A stretch of DNA of 64,000 nucleotides from Sphingopyxis sp. PAMC25046. GTDB taxonomy: Bacteria; Pseudomonadota; Alphaproteobacteria; Sphingomonadales; Sphingomonadaceae. How positions within the stretch are numbered: position 1 is the first letter of the stretch; the number at the start of each line of letters is the position of its first letter. Positions 38,666-47,800 of the stretch are shown here, piece after piece. The notes under the pieces are model-generated. The model searched no databases. It saw only the letters and a list, made by a program, of their open reading frames with translations, and had not been told where the DNA came from. The stretch is taken from assembly GCF_004795895.1 (NCBI RefSeq), contig NZ_CP039250.1:1798001-1862000 (forward strand), in the 5' to 3' direction. A program made the translations under genes and the position numbers.

Positions 38666-38808
38666 TAATTCCCGGGTTTTGATTTCGGGGAGCCAAAAAA
38701 GCATCGAAAGATGATTTGGCCCCTTGCATCACGCGGCGGCGCTGCTAAAGGCGGCGTCCCGGTCGCAGCAGCCAGCAATATTGGCGAGGGCGACACGCGA
38801 AATGGCAC

Positions 38809-38884
38809 GGGGCCTTAGCTCAGCTGGGAGAGCGCCTGCATGGCATGCAGGAGGTCAGCGGTTCGATCCCGCTAGGCTCCACCA
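38809..38884 (+). tRNA. tRNA-Ala (GGC)
   Basis: Acceptor GGGGCCT with AGGCTCC, D-arm AGCTCAGCTGGGAGAGC, anticodon stem CCTGC/GCAGG with loop ATGGCAT (anticodon GGC), T-arm GCGGTTCGATCCCGC, and encoded CCA. 76 bases. Confidence 0.97.
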
Positions 38885-38894
38885 TTACAAAAAA

Positions 38895-38921
38895 GGCCCG
38901 CGAAAGCGGGCCTTTTTTTTT
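38895..38921 (+). terminator. Rho-independent terminator after tRNA-Ala
   Basis: ggcccgc-gaaa-gcgggcc followed by nine T. A tetraloop GAAA closes a 7-bp GC stem, ten bases after the tRNA. Confidence 0.95.
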
Positions 38922-38942
38922 GTTGAGCTGGCGCGGGCTGTG

Positions 38943-39389
38943 CTATTCGGCGGCTTCTTCCTTCTCGAACAGCGGCGCCAGTTCGATCGGATCGGCGAGC
39001 GTGATGCGGTCGAGGATCGCAGCGGTATCGTCGCGGACCCGGAGCATCAGGCTGCGCATCCGGCAATCCCGTTCGGGCAGGCAATTCTTGCAATGCTCAT
39101 GCGCATTTCGGCTGGCGCACGGGACGAGCGCGAGCGAACCGCGCGTCAGCCGGACGAGGTCGCCATAGCTGATGTCGATCGGGGGCAGGGCGAGCTGATA
39201 GCCGCCGTCGCGCCCGCGCTGCGAGATGAGCAGGCCCTCGCGCGCCATTTCGGACAGAATCACGGTCAGGAATTTGGGCGGGATGTTCTGCGCGTCCGCG
39301 ATGTCCGCAAGCTGTACCTGCCCCTTGCCCCAATGGTCGGCAAGATGCTGGAACGCGCGGATCGTATAGCGGGTCTTCTGCGAGAGCAT
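38943..39389 (-). CDS. Rrf2-family transcriptional regulator
   Basis: A 148-residue regulator. MLSQKTRYTIRAFQHLA and the helix-turn-helix around IPPKFLTVILSEMAREGLLISQRG are Rrf2 features. Four Cys lie in CASRNAHEHCKNCLPERDC, spaced C-x8-C-x2-C-x5-C, so an Fe-S cluster or metal-based redox sensor is likely. No isc/suf operon lies next to it, and its target is unknown. Confidence 0.9.
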   Translation of the reverse strand: MLSQKTRYTIRAFQHLADHWGKGQVQLADIADAQNIPPKFLTVILSEMAREGLLISQRGRDGGYQLALPPIDISYGDLVRLTRGSLALVPCASRNAHEHCKNCLPERDCRMRSLMLRVRDDTAAILDRITLADPIELAPLFEKEEAAE

Positions 39390-39539
39390 GGCGGCGTTAC
39401 TGTGACATAATCGACCTTAATTCAACCTGTCTGGATGACAAATGTTGCACGGTTGATGAAAATCACAGCGAGTGGCATGAACGGTCCTTATAAAAGGTCG
39501 CATGGTGGCCCGAAACCGGGCGCGACAAGGGTGGATTCG

Positions 39540-40100
39540 ATGATGCGTAAAATATTCGCGACTCCCGCGGTGCTGGCGGCATGCCTGCTTGCGGTGGCGC
39601 CCGCGCAGGCGCAGTTCGGCAGCCTGCTTCGCAAGGTGACCACCCCGGCGCCCAAACCGGCCGAAGAGGACAATGGCGGCTGCCCCAAAGGCAAGAAGGG
39701 CAGCAGCATCGGCCGCAACATATTGGGCAATGTCATCAACGACGCGGTCGGCGACGTGGCGAGCAAGGCCGGCGTCTATTCCTATGTGCCGATCGCGGAG
39801 GTGAGCGGGACGCTCACCGATGCGATCGCCTGTCGCCTCGATCCCGGCGAACAGGTGCAGGCGGCTGCGGCGACCGAGGAAGCGACGCGCGGCGAAGAGG
39901 TCGGCGCGACCGCCAACTGGACGAGCGAGACGCGCGCCAATGTCAGCGGGTCGTCGACCGTCGCTTCGATCAACGAAGAGGGCGGCGGGCGGAAGTGCAT
40001 GAACGTCAACGATTTCATCATCGTCGATGGCGAAGAGACGCAGGTCACCAAGCGCATGTGCAAGGGACCGGGCGATACGCGCTATGTCCTTGCGGCCTAA
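39540..40100 (+). CDS. Secreted hypothetical protein
   Basis: Begins MMRKIFATPAVLAACLL with signal peptidase site after AQA, so it is exported (186 residues). The mature protein has one Gly/Lys stretch (GCPKGKKGSSIGRNILG) and a C-terminal half with paired Cys (RKCMNV and KRMCKG). I do not recognise a family. The frame is open upstream, but MMRK is the natural start. It overlaps the next gene by 17 bases. Confidence 0.65.
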   Translation: MMRKIFATPAVLAACLLAVAPAQAQFGSLLRKVTTPAPKPAEEDNGGCPKGKKGSSIGRNILGNVINDAVGDVASKAGVYSYVPIAEVSGTLTDAIACRLDPGEQVQAAAATEEATRGEEVGATANWTSETRANVSGSSTVASINEEGGGRKCMNVNDFIIVDGEETQVTKRMCKGPGDTRYVLAA

Positions 40101-40797
40101 ACTGCTGCTTCGGCTGGCGCTGTCGGCTTTCGCGCTCGCGGGCTTGACGGCTGCAAGCGGCATGGATCCTGCGAATCCGACCTGTCCGCTCAATCCGAAC
40201 TGGTCGGCGAACCCGGTGATGACCCTGAAGATCGAGAAGCGCGGGGGCATGAAGGTCATGCTCGCCGAGGGGCGGGTCGATGCCGGACTTCCCGACCGGC
40301 TCGCCGCCGCATTGAAGGTGCACCCCGATGTCGAGGAAATCTGGCTGCGTTCGCCGGGGGGCGATGCCCGCGCCGGCAATGCGGCGGGGCGCATCATCCG
40401 CAGCAACCCCGGTATATTGACGCGGGTTCCGGCCGGATGGACCTGCTTTAGCGCCTGCAATTTCGTGTTCATGGGCGGACTGCCGCGCGTCATCGATCCG
40501 GGGGGCGTCTTCATGGTCCATATGTTTACGAGTACGGGTGATCGATCGGCGATCGACATGAGCGTCGCGATGGGAACCGACGCGACGCGTGAAATGATCG
40601 GCGGTATCGAACAGGATTCGGCGCTGCTGGCGAGCGAGGACAATGCTTTCCTGATCAAGATGGGCGTCTCACGGAAACTATTGACCGAGATCATGTACCG
40701 GCAGCAGGCCGTCGCGACCGCGGAGGATAAGTCGACCCGCCGCTGCCTGACCATCGACGAGGCGTTGAAATATGGCGTGACCTACGCGCCCGAATGA
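40084..40797 (+). CDS. COG3904-like ClpP-fold periplasmic protein
   Basis: A 237-residue exported protein; signal helix LRLALSAFALAGLTAASG. The core resembles predicted periplasmic ClpP/crotonase-fold proteins of COG3904: LRSPGGDARAGNAAGRIIRSN forms the Gly-rich oxyanion loop (quoted in part as SPGGDARAGNAAG), and CFSACNFVFMGG holds the likely nucleophile Ser. A serine-protease-like activity is inferred only from these motifs. ATG at 40084 starts 17 bases before the upstream stop. Confidence 0.7.
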   Translation: MSLRPKLLLRLALSAFALAGLTAASGMDPANPTCPLNPNWSANPVMTLKIEKRGGMKVMLAEGRVDAGLPDRLAAALKVHPDVEEIWLRSPGGDARAGNAAGRIIRSNPGILTRVPAGWTCFSACNFVFMGGLPRVIDPGGVFMVHMFTSTGDRSAIDMSVAMGTDATREMIGGIEQDSALLASEDNAFLIKMGVSRKLLTEIMYRQQAVATAEDKSTRRCLTIDEALKYGVTYAPE

Positions 40798-40865
40798 CGT
40801 GCGGCGGATAAGGTTGCATTCAGAAACGAATGACGTAGGCTAGCCTCGAACAAGGAGAGGCCGCC

Positions 40866-41468
40866 ATGAACGACATGACGCACGAGCATGCCACATTCCG
40901 CTCGATGATCGACGGGACGCAGGAAGATTGGGACATTATTGCGCGCGAGCAGAAGGAATTCGCGCCGAACAATGGCAAGCGCATCCTCGAGCATCTGAAG
41001 TTGCTCGGCGGCGATTATGGCGGCTTCCCCGTCGACCGGCTCGAACATTGTCTGCAGACCGCGACGCGGGCGCACCGGGATGGCCGCGACGAGGAATATG
41101 TCGTGATGGCGCTGCTCCACGACATCGGCGACACGCTCGGCGCGTTCAACCATCCCGACGTCGCTGCGGCGATCCTCAAACCCTTCTTGTCAGAAGAAAA
41201 TCTCTGGATCGTCCAGCATCACGGCATCTTCCAGGGCCATTATTTCTTCCACTATCTCGGGCTCGACCGCGACATGCGCGATCAGTTCCGAGATCATCCC
41301 TATTATGCGGCGTGCGCCGAATTCTGCGAGAAATACGACGCGCCGGCGTTCGACCCCGACTATGACAGCGAGCCCCTCGAATTTTTCGAGCCGATGGTGA
41401 TGCGGCTCTGCTCCTACCCGCGCACCAGCATCTACAAAAAGGTGATGGTCGAGGAAGCGGCGGAGTAA
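40866..41468 (+). CDS. HD-domain protein, PhnZ/MIOX-like
   Basis: A 200-residue HD-fold metalloprotein. Metal ligands are seen in RLEHCLQTATRA (His), ALLHDIGDTLG (His-Asp) and VQHHGIFQGHYFFHY (two His), the arrangement of PhnZ-like and myo-inositol-oxygenase-like HD oxygenases rather than classical phosphohydrolases. Such enzymes use a mixed-valent di-iron centre. No phosphonate genes are nearby, so the substrate is open. GGAGAG lies upstream of the ATG. Confidence 0.8.
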   Translation: MNDMTHEHATFRSMIDGTQEDWDIIAREQKEFAPNNGKRILEHLKLLGGDYGGFPVDRLEHCLQTATRAHRDGRDEEYVVMALLHDIGDTLGAFNHPDVAAAILKPFLSEENLWIVQHHGIFQGHYFFHYLGLDRDMRDQFRDHPYYAACAEFCEKYDAPAFDPDYDSEPLEFFEPMVMRLCSYPRTSIYKKVMVEEAAE

Positions 41469-41495
41469 ATCTGCCTCCGCGGGGGCGACGCTTAC

Positions 41496-42299
41496 TTATC
41501 GACCCTTGAACTCGGTCTTGCGCTTCTGCTGGAAGGCCATGATGCCTTCCATCGCATCGGCGCTGTTGCCCGCGATATACTGCCCCTTGGCTTCGGCATC
41601 GAGCGTGTCCGAATAGCTTTGCGACAAGCCTTCGCGCAGCACGCGGCGCATCGTGCCGAGCGACACCGTCGGGCCGTTCGCGAGCCGTGTCGCGAGCGCC
41701 TTCGCCTCGGCCATCAACTCGGCATCCTCGACGCATTTATAGATCAGGCCCCAGTCGGCGGCCTGTTCGGCGCCGATCTTCTCGCCCAACATCATCATCT
41801 GCGTCGCGCGCGGCAGGCCGATCAGGCGCGGCAGCAACCACGACGAACCGCCGTCGGGAACCAGACCGATGTTGACGAACGCCTGCAGGAAATAGGCGCT
41901 CTTGCCCGCGATCGTGAAATCGCCCGACAGGCCGAAGCTGCACCCGACCCCGGCGGCGGGGCCGTTGACCGCAACGACCACCGGAACCTCGACATTGGCG
42001 AGCGCCAGCAGCATCGGATTATAATGGTTGCGCAACGCCTTGCGGCTGTTGGCACCGCCGCCGACCGCCGACCCGCTGCGATCGCCCGCAAGGTCCGCAC
42101 CCGAACAGAAACCGCGCCCCTCGCCGGTGATCAGCAGCGCGCGCGCGCCCAGAATGGGCAGGTAATCGAGCGCCGCGCGAATGTCGTCGGCCATCGCGGG
42201 CGGCATCGAATTGAGCCGGTCGGGGCGGTTCAGGGTGATCGTTGCGACATGGTCGGCGACGCCGAACTTGATCGTTTCGAAGCTGGGAACATCGGTCAT
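41496..42299 (-). CDS. Enoyl-CoA hydratase/isomerase family protein
   Basis: A 267-residue crotonase-fold enzyme of the PaaG-like group. VATITLNRPDRLNSM opens the fold, GEGRGFCSGADL and NGPAAGVGCSFGLSGDF are the CoA and oxyanion-hole motifs. The nominal frame runs upstream to 42563 through a repeat; ATG at 42299 after AGAGGA is the true start. A palindrome 30 bp upstream suggests regulation by a MerR- or TetR-type acyl-CoA-responsive repressor. Confidence 0.9.
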   Translation of the reverse strand: MTDVPSFETIKFGVADHVATITLNRPDRLNSMPPAMADDIRAALDYLPILGARALLITGEGRGFCSGADLAGDRSGSAVGGGANSRKALRNHYNPMLLALANVEVPVVVAVNGPAAGVGCSFGLSGDFTIAGKSAYFLQAFVNIGLVPDGGSSWLLPRLIGLPRATQMMMLGEKIGAEQAADWGLIYKCVEDAELMAEAKALATRLANGPTVSLGTMRRVLREGLSQSYSDTLDAEAKGQYIAGNSADAMEGIMAFQQKRKTEFKGR

Positions 42300-42328
42300 G
42301 GGGAAGAATCCTCTCGCGGGTGCTTTAC

Positions 42329-42346
42329 CTTTACGTTCACGTAAAG
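42329..42346 (-). promoter_or_regulatory. Palindromic operator candidate before enoyl-CoA hydratase
   Basis: CTTTACG-TTCA-CGTAAAG, a perfect 7-bp inverted repeat with 4-base spacer, 30 bp before the start codon. The shape resembles operators of LiuR/FadP-type regulators of acyl-CoA and branched-chain amino-acid breakdown (from memory). Confidence 0.55.
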
Positions 42347-42423
42347 ATGTGACGCATTTGGGAGGGGAGTGCAAGGGGGAAGGGGGATGAGGGTTTTCGA
42401 CCGATTGCTGCCGTCTCATTATT

Positions 42424-42515
42424 CGTCGCCCCGGACTTGATCCGGGGTCCCGCTTGATGCCGAAGACCGGTCGACGCCCCAAAAAGCGGGATCCCGGGTC
42501 AAGCCCGGGATGACG
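42424..42515. repeat. REP-like inverted repeat, 32-bp arms
   Basis: Arms at 42424-42455 and 42484-42515, complementary at 27 of 32 positions, with cores cggacttgatccgg and ccgggtcaagcccgg. Loop of 28 bases. It differs in sequence from the element at 33.7 kb. Confidence 0.7.
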
Positions 42516-42559
42516 GAAGTGGAGGAGAGCAGCGACAGCTCCCCACCCCAAAGCCGGCG

Positions 42560-43210
42560 TCATTCACGGCCTAGCCGCACGAACCGCATCTCGCCTTCGG
42601 CGCGGTGCAGCGTCAGGCCGCGCTCGGTCTTCTCCGCGCATGCGCTGTCGAAATCGACGACGCCGATATCATTGGGCACGATAATCACCCGCAGCTTGCC
42701 CCCGTCGGCTTCGGTCAGCTCGTAGCGCGGCGCGGTGATGCCGTAGATCGGCTCACGCAGCTCGACCCAGCGCGGGATGCGCTTGTCGTCGTCGGGCATC
42801 GTCCAGCCATAATATTGGGTGTAATCCTCGGCTGGGTCGCCGCCGTCGAAGCCGATCGTGAAGTCGACTCCGGGTACGCCTTCGCCGTTTGGCCAGGTAA
42901 CGAGCAGCGTGGGGACGGCGCCCTCGACCTCGATCAGCGGGCCCTTCTCCATCGCCGGCGGCACAGGCTTGGGGTTGGTGGTGAGGCAGATGGTCTCGCC
43001 GCGGATATCCCACCGGCCCTCGGCGCGTTCGTCGAGCGCGCCCGCGGCGAGCATATATAGAAAGCGACCGTCGGTCCGGATGACGAGTCCGCCGCCGACA
43101 TCGGGCCCTTCGGCGAGGCTATACTCGCCTACCCATGACGATACCCGGGCGGCGGCGGGGGTGCCGATCAGAAAGGCGGCGAGGAGCAGCGTTCGCATGG
43201 CGCGGATCAT
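42560..43210 (-). CDS. Secreted hypothetical protein
   Basis: About 216 residues with signal peptide MRTLLLAAFLIGTPAAA (start at 43210 or 43198). The mature protein is beta-rich: GEYSLAEGPDVGGGLVIRTDGRF and GRWDIRGETICLTTNPKPVPP (each in part) suggest a small extracytoplasmic domain. I do not recognise it. Divergent from prfC, from which it is separated by 66 bp. Confidence 0.65.
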   Translation of the reverse strand: MIRAMRTLLLAAFLIGTPAAARVSSWVGEYSLAEGPDVGGGLVIRTDGRFLYMLAAGALDERAEGRWDIRGETICLTTNPKPVPPAMEKGPLIEVEGAVPTLLVTWPNGEGVPGVDFTIGFDGGDPAEDYTQYYGWTMPDDDKRIPRWVELREPIYGITAPRYELTEADGGKLRVIIVPNDIGVVDFDSACAEKTERGLTLHRAEGEMRFVRLGRE

Positions 43211-43276
43211 GCGTCCGCCGCGGCCCCCGCGCCAGCCCCTTTCCACTTGCCCTGCCACCTGCTAGGCGCCCGCGCC

Positions 43277-44869
43277 ATGTCCAAGCACCCCGACCGCCGC
43301 ACCTTCGCCATCATTTCGCACCCCGACGCGGGCAAGACGACGCTGACCGAGAAATTGCTCGTCGCAGGCGGCGCGATCCATATCGCGGGCGAGGTGAAGG
43401 CGCGCGGCGCCGCGCGGCGCGCACGTTCGGACTGGATGAAGATCGAGCAGCAGCGCGGGATTTCGGTGACCTCGTCGGTGATGACCTTCGAGCATCAGGG
43501 GCTGATCTTCAACCTGCTCGACACGCCGGGGCACGAGGATTTCAGCGAAGACACCTATCGCACGCTCACTGCCGTCGATAGCGCGGTGATGGTGATCGAC
43601 GCCGCGAAGGGCATCGAGCCGCAGACGCTGAAGCTGTTCGAGGTGTGCCGCCTGCGTTCGGTCCCTATCATCACCTTCATCAACAAGGTCGACCGTGAGG
43701 GGCAGACGCCGTTCGAACTGCTCGACGAGGTTGCTGACCGGCTCGCGCTCGACGTCTGTCCGATGAACTGGCCGGCGGGTATGGGCGGCCAGTTCGAGGG
43801 CATCTACGACCTCGTCGACCCCGCGCTGATGGTGCCCGGCGGCGATGCGTCGCGCATGTATGAGGGTGACCGGATCGCGGTCGAGGGGCTCGAAGATCCG
43901 CGGCTTGCCGCGAAGCTCAGCGCGCCGGCACTCGCCTTGCTCAAGGAAGAGACCGAGCTGGCGTCGGCCTGCTACGCGCCCTTCGACGCTGCCGCCTACC
44001 GCAATGGCGACCTGACGCCGGTCTTCTTCGGTTCGGCGCTCAAGGAATTCGGCGTCGTCGACCTGCTCGCCGGGCTCGCGAGCCACGCGCCCGGGCCGCA
44101 GCCGCAGCCCGCCGAACCAGCGCCGGTCCGGCCCGATGACGATGCCGTCACCGGCTTCGTGTTCAAGGTGCAGGCCAATATGAACCCCGCGCACCGCGAC
44201 CGCATCGCGTTCATGCGCCTCTGCTCGGGCAAGTTCGAGCGCGGTATGCGGTTGATGCAGGGCGGCACGGGCAAGGCGATCGCGATCAGCCGCCCGATGC
44301 TCTTCCTTGCGCAGGATCGCGAGATGGCCGAAGAGGCCTTCCCGGGCGACATCATCGGCATCCCGAACCACGGGACGCTGCGCGTCGGCGATACGCTGTC
44401 GGAACGCAGCGACATCATGATCACCGGGCTGCCCAATTTCGCCCCCGAAATCCTGCGCCGCGTCGCGCTCGTCGATCCGACCAAGACCAAGCAGCTCAGA
44501 AAAGCGCTCGACGACATGGCCGAGGAGGGGATTATCCAGGTCTTTTACCCCGAGATCGGCGCGAACATGATCGTCGGCGTCGTCGGCCAGCTCCAGCTCG
44601 ACGTGCTGATCAGCCGATTGGAGGCCGAATATAAGGTCGAGGCGAAGCTCGAGCAGTCGCCGTGGGACACCGCCCGCTGGATCGCGAGCGACGATGCCGC
44701 GGCCTTGAAGGCGTTCCAGGCCGACAATCGCGGCGCCGCGGCGACCGACCGCGACGGCGCGCCGGTGTTCATGGCGAAGGACGCGTGGGAGGTCGGCTAT
44801 GTGACCCAGCGCAACCCGTCGATCCGCTTCACCGCTACGAAGGAACGCGTGTTCGCCGAGGCGGGTTGA
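43277..44869 (+). CDS. prfC: Peptide chain release factor 3
   Basis: A GTPase of 530 residues that removes RF1/RF2 from the ribosome. G1 motif HPDAGKTTLTEKLL, switch II DTPGHEDFSEDTYR, G4 NKVDRE, and VKARGAARRARSDWMKIEQ-like switch I region. The C-terminal elongation-factor-like domains are complete. ATG at 43277 is favoured over an in-frame GTG ten codons earlier. Confidence 0.97.
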   Translation: MSKHPDRRTFAIISHPDAGKTTLTEKLLVAGGAIHIAGEVKARGAARRARSDWMKIEQQRGISVTSSVMTFEHQGLIFNLLDTPGHEDFSEDTYRTLTAVDSAVMVIDAAKGIEPQTLKLFEVCRLRSVPIITFINKVDREGQTPFELLDEVADRLALDVCPMNWPAGMGGQFEGIYDLVDPALMVPGGDASRMYEGDRIAVEGLEDPRLAAKLSAPALALLKEETELASACYAPFDAAAYRNGDLTPVFFGSALKEFGVVDLLAGLASHAPGPQPQPAEPAPVRPDDDAVTGFVFKVQANMNPAHRDRIAFMRLCSGKFERGMRLMQGGTGKAIAISRPMLFLAQDREMAEEAFPGDIIGIPNHGTLRVGDTLSERSDIMITGLPNFAPEILRRVALVDPTKTKQLRKALDDMAEEGIIQVFYPEIGANMIVGVVGQLQLDVLISRLEAEYKVEAKLEQSPWDTARWIASDDAAALKAFQADNRGAAATDRDGAPVFMAKDAWEVGYVTQRNPSIRFTATKERVFAEAG

Positions 44870-44925
44870 TCGAACCGCGCATCTGCTCCACCATGACCGC
44901 CGGGTCGATAATGGTGGGGGTATCG

Positions 44926-45381
44926 ATGCGCACATGGATTTTGGCGCTTGCGGCGATGGCGAGCAGCGCACCTGCGGCAGCACAGACGATCGCGATGCCG
45001 ATCGACAGGGGCTTCTGGACGAACGACACCGAGAAATGCGCGACCGTTCATCACGGTTACGTCTTCGACGGCAAACGCTGGGGCGCGCTCTATTATTACG
45101 GGCCCGGCGGCAGTATGGGACCGGCCGCCGAACTGGAGCCGATCACGCAGACACGCGCCACGGCCGATGGCTTCACCCAGATGCAATTCGGCGGCTATGA
45201 CGGCGCAGGCTATTTCCGGATCAAGCCGACCGACCCCGGCCGCGCGCTCTATCGCGTCGGCGCGCCGTTCCGTGACGAGATTCAGCAAACGGACGAGTCG
45301 CTGATCCGCTGTAGCCTTGCTTCGCTGTCGCCGAAGATGAAGGCTGCAATGAAGCGCTTCGCGCCCGCCGTGGTCAAATAA
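44926..45381 (+). CDS. Secreted hypothetical protein, 151 aa
   Basis: Signal peptide MRTWILALAAMASSAPAAAQ, then a small mature domain with DRGFWTNDTEKC and a second Cys near the end (LIRCSL), possibly disulfide-linked. I do not recognise it. ATG at 44926 has no strong ribosome site. It follows prfC by 56 bp and overlaps the end of dinB (convergent) by eight bases. Confidence 0.65.
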   Translation: MRTWILALAAMASSAPAAAQTIAMPIDRGFWTNDTEKCATVHHGYVFDGKRWGALYYYGPGGSMGPAAELEPITQTRATADGFTQMQFGGYDGAGYFRIKPTDPGRALYRVGAPFRDEIQQTDESLIRCSLASLSPKMKAAMKRFAPAVVK

Positions 45382-46486
45382 GACTGAGGAGATCGGCGGG
45401 CGCTACCGCCGCGCCGCCTTCCTCATCCTCCTCACCCTCGAATTTGCTGAGCGTCACGCCGAGCAGGCGGATGCCCTGTTCGGTCGGGAGCAGGGGCGCA
45501 AGGATCGCTTCGCCTGCCGCAAGCAGCGAATTGCCGTCGATTATGGGCGAGGGGACGGATCTCGCCCGCGTGATCGTCCGGAAATCGGCGTAGCGCAGCT
45601 TCAGCGTCACCGTCCGCCCGCGCGCACCCTTCTTCGTGGCGCGATCCCACACGACGGCGCATACATGCGCGAGCGCCTCGCGAATCTCGGTATCGGTGAT
45701 CAGGTCGTTGAAAAAGGTGCGCTCGCCGCCCAAGGATTTCAGCGGCCGGTTCGACTTGACGCGGCGATGGTCGACCCCGCGCGCGAGGTTATAGAGCCAT
45801 TCGGCGCTGTTGCCGAAATTCTCGGCAAGCCACATCGGACCTTTGGCGGCGAGGTCGGCTCCCGAAAAGACGCCAAGCCCCTCCATCTTCGCCGCGGTTA
45901 CGGGGCCGATGCCGTGGAAACGGCGGATCGACAGCGTCTGGACGAAGGCGGCGCCCTTGCCCGGGGGGATGATTGTGAGGCCATCGGGCTTGTTCTGGTC
46001 CGACGCGAGCTTGGCGATGAACTTGTTGTACGACACGCCGGCGGATGCGGTGAGACCGGTTTCGGCGCGGATGCGCTGGCGGATCAGCTTCGCCGCCGCG
46101 GTCGCGCTGCCAAGCCCCGCCTTGTCGGCGCTGACGTCGAGATAGGCTTCGTCAAGCGAGAGCGGCTCGACCTCGTCGGCATAGTCGCGGAAGATCGCGC
46201 GGATCTGGTGGGAGATGTCGCGATAGACCTCGAAGCGCGGCGGCACGAATATGAGGCCGGGGCACTGACGCTTCGCGGTGATGCTGGGCATCGCCGAGCG
46301 GACGCCAAACTTGCGCGCTTCATAACTCGCCGCAGCAACGACGCCGCGCCGCGACGATCCGCCGACCGCAACGGGCTTTCCGCGCAGGGCCGGATCGTCG
46401 CGCTGCTCGACCGAGGCATAAAAGGCATCCATGTCGACATGGATGATTTTGCGGCCCTCCGGCGTCGTGTCAGAATCGGCAAACAA
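45374..46486 (-). CDS. dinB: DNA polymerase IV
   Basis: Y-family translesion polymerase, 370 residues. HVDMDAFYASVEQRDDP at residues about 16-32 holds the first catalytic Asp, SLDEAYLDVS the second acidic group, and GASYNKFIAKLAS-like VSYNKFIAKLASDQNKP the finger/thumb region. The final residues GAAVAPADLLSLI lack a clear beta-clamp motif. Begins ATG after an AT-richer leader. Confidence 0.93.
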   Translation of the reverse strand: MFADSDTTPEGRKIIHVDMDAFYASVEQRDDPALRGKPVAVGGSSRRGVVAAASYEARKFGVRSAMPSITAKRQCPGLIFVPPRFEVYRDISHQIRAIFRDYADEVEPLSLDEAYLDVSADKAGLGSATAAAKLIRQRIRAETGLTASAGVSYNKFIAKLASDQNKPDGLTIIPPGKGAAFVQTLSIRRFHGIGPVTAAKMEGLGVFSGADLAAKGPMWLAENFGNSAEWLYNLARGVDHRRVKSNRPLKSLGGERTFFNDLITDTEIREALAHVCAVVWDRATKKGARGRTVTLKLRYADFRTITRARSVPSPIIDGNSLLAAGEAILAPLLPTEQGIRLLGVTLSKFEGEEDEEGGAAVAPADLLSLI

Positions 46487-46682
46487 TCACATACCCCTTG
46501 GTCGACCTTTGCTTACACGGGCCGAAATTGTCTCATAGTCCGGCGCGAACAAGGGCGATGCGCGGCAGAACGGCAAGGAGAACAAACCACGAATCCGCGT
46601 GACAATCAACAGGGGGCGTGCGCTCGGCAACATCCGTAGCGGGCGATGCATTCCGGGCGACGAGCGCCCGATCGAACGACCT

Positions 46683-47747
46683 TCACATCGCCGAGGCTGT
46701 GTCATCCCTCTCCGGCAGCGGTAGGGAAAACGAGCAGCGCACTCCGCCGCCCAGAAATTCGACGTGGGTCTCCGCTCCCAGTCGATACGGAAGCGCGTCC
46801 ATGATCCATTCCATCCCAAACCCCCGATAGGCGGGCCGAACGGGAATAGCAGGCACGCCGTATTCGGCCCATTCGAGGTCGAGCTGGCGATGTCCATCAT
46901 GGCCGGCGTTCAGTCTCCAGACGATCTTCAGGCGCCCACCCGGAACGCGAAGCGCCCCATATTTAAGTGCATTCGTGGTCAGTTCATGAAAGGCCAATGC
47001 CAGCAATTCGGTCTGGACCGGGTTGAGGCCGACGTCGGGCCCCTCGATGGAGAGCCGCGGGCCTTCCTGCACACCCGCGCCGAGCAATTCGTCGCGGATC
47101 AGATTTTCGAGGTCGACAGGACCGTCCTGATGCTGCGCCAGCATCACCTGCGTCCGCGCGAGCGAGTCGAGCCGTCCCCTGAAATGTTCGGCAATATCCT
47201 CTATCGGGCGTTCGCCCCGGATGGTTCGGGAAAAAACCGACCGCACGACCATCGCCATATTGCGCACGCGGTGCTGAAGGTCGGTCACGAGCACCCGCAG
47301 ACTCGCCTCGCTTTGACGCAACGCTTGCTCGGCCTCCTTGCGCGCCATGATATCGATGCTCATGCCGATCCACTTGCCGATGCTGTCGTCCCCGGTCCGG
47401 AGCGGTACGATATACAAGCGGCTCCATCGATAGCCGCCTCCCTCCGTCTGCAGCCGCGCCTCGATGTCGAGACTTCTTCCTCGCGCCACTGCCGCGCACC
47501 ACCGCCGCCGGGCGCCACGGCGCTCGTCGGGGTGGAGCGCGGCGATCCACCCATGCTCGAGAAGCTCGGCAAGCGATTGGCCGGTGTGGCGGCGCCACGC
47601 GGGACAGTCCGATATCATGATGCCGCGCGCGTCGGTCTCCCAAACCGCCTGCGCGAGTCCATCGACCAGCGCCTTCGCGCCGACCTCGGCCTTGCATCGC
47701 ATGCCTTGATCGGGAACATCTTTGGTCATGATCGCATCACGCATCAT
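46683..47747 (-). CDS. PAS-HWE sensor histidine kinase
   Basis: A soluble kinase of 354 residues. PAS/PAC domain about 35-150 (SDCPAWRRHTGQSLAELL, YRWSRLYIVPLR), then the HWE phosphoacceptor LQHRVRNMAMVVRSVFSRT, N-box LAFHELTTNALKYGALRVPGG (in part AFHELTTNALKYGAL) and LEWAEYGVPA, the W-x-E element of the family. No response regulator is adjacent, but a Crp/Fnr gene lies 53 bp upstream on the same strand. Start may be 47747, 47744 or 47729. Confidence 0.88.
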   Translation of the reverse strand: MMRDAIMTKDVPDQGMRCKAEVGAKALVDGLAQAVWETDARGIMISDCPAWRRHTGQSLAELLEHGWIAALHPDERRGARRRWCAAVARGRSLDIEARLQTEGGGYRWSRLYIVPLRTGDDSIGKWIGMSIDIMARKEAEQALRQSEASLRVLVTDLQHRVRNMAMVVRSVFSRTIRGERPIEDIAEHFRGRLDSLARTQVMLAQHQDGPVDLENLIRDELLGAGVQEGPRLSIEGPDVGLNPVQTELLALAFHELTTNALKYGALRVPGGRLKIVWRLNAGHDGHRQLDLEWAEYGVPAIPVRPAYRGFGMEWIMDALPYRLGAETHVEFLGGGVRCSFSLPLPERDDTASAM

Positions 47748-47800
47748 CGAAGATCAATATTCGCCAACATGGCTTTGGTGAGGCGCCCTCCGGATCTCGG

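Noticed and set aside
42300..42563. Upstream extension of enoyl-CoA hydratase
   Set aside because: It translates a palindromic repeat and has no family similarity; a ribosome site supports 42299.
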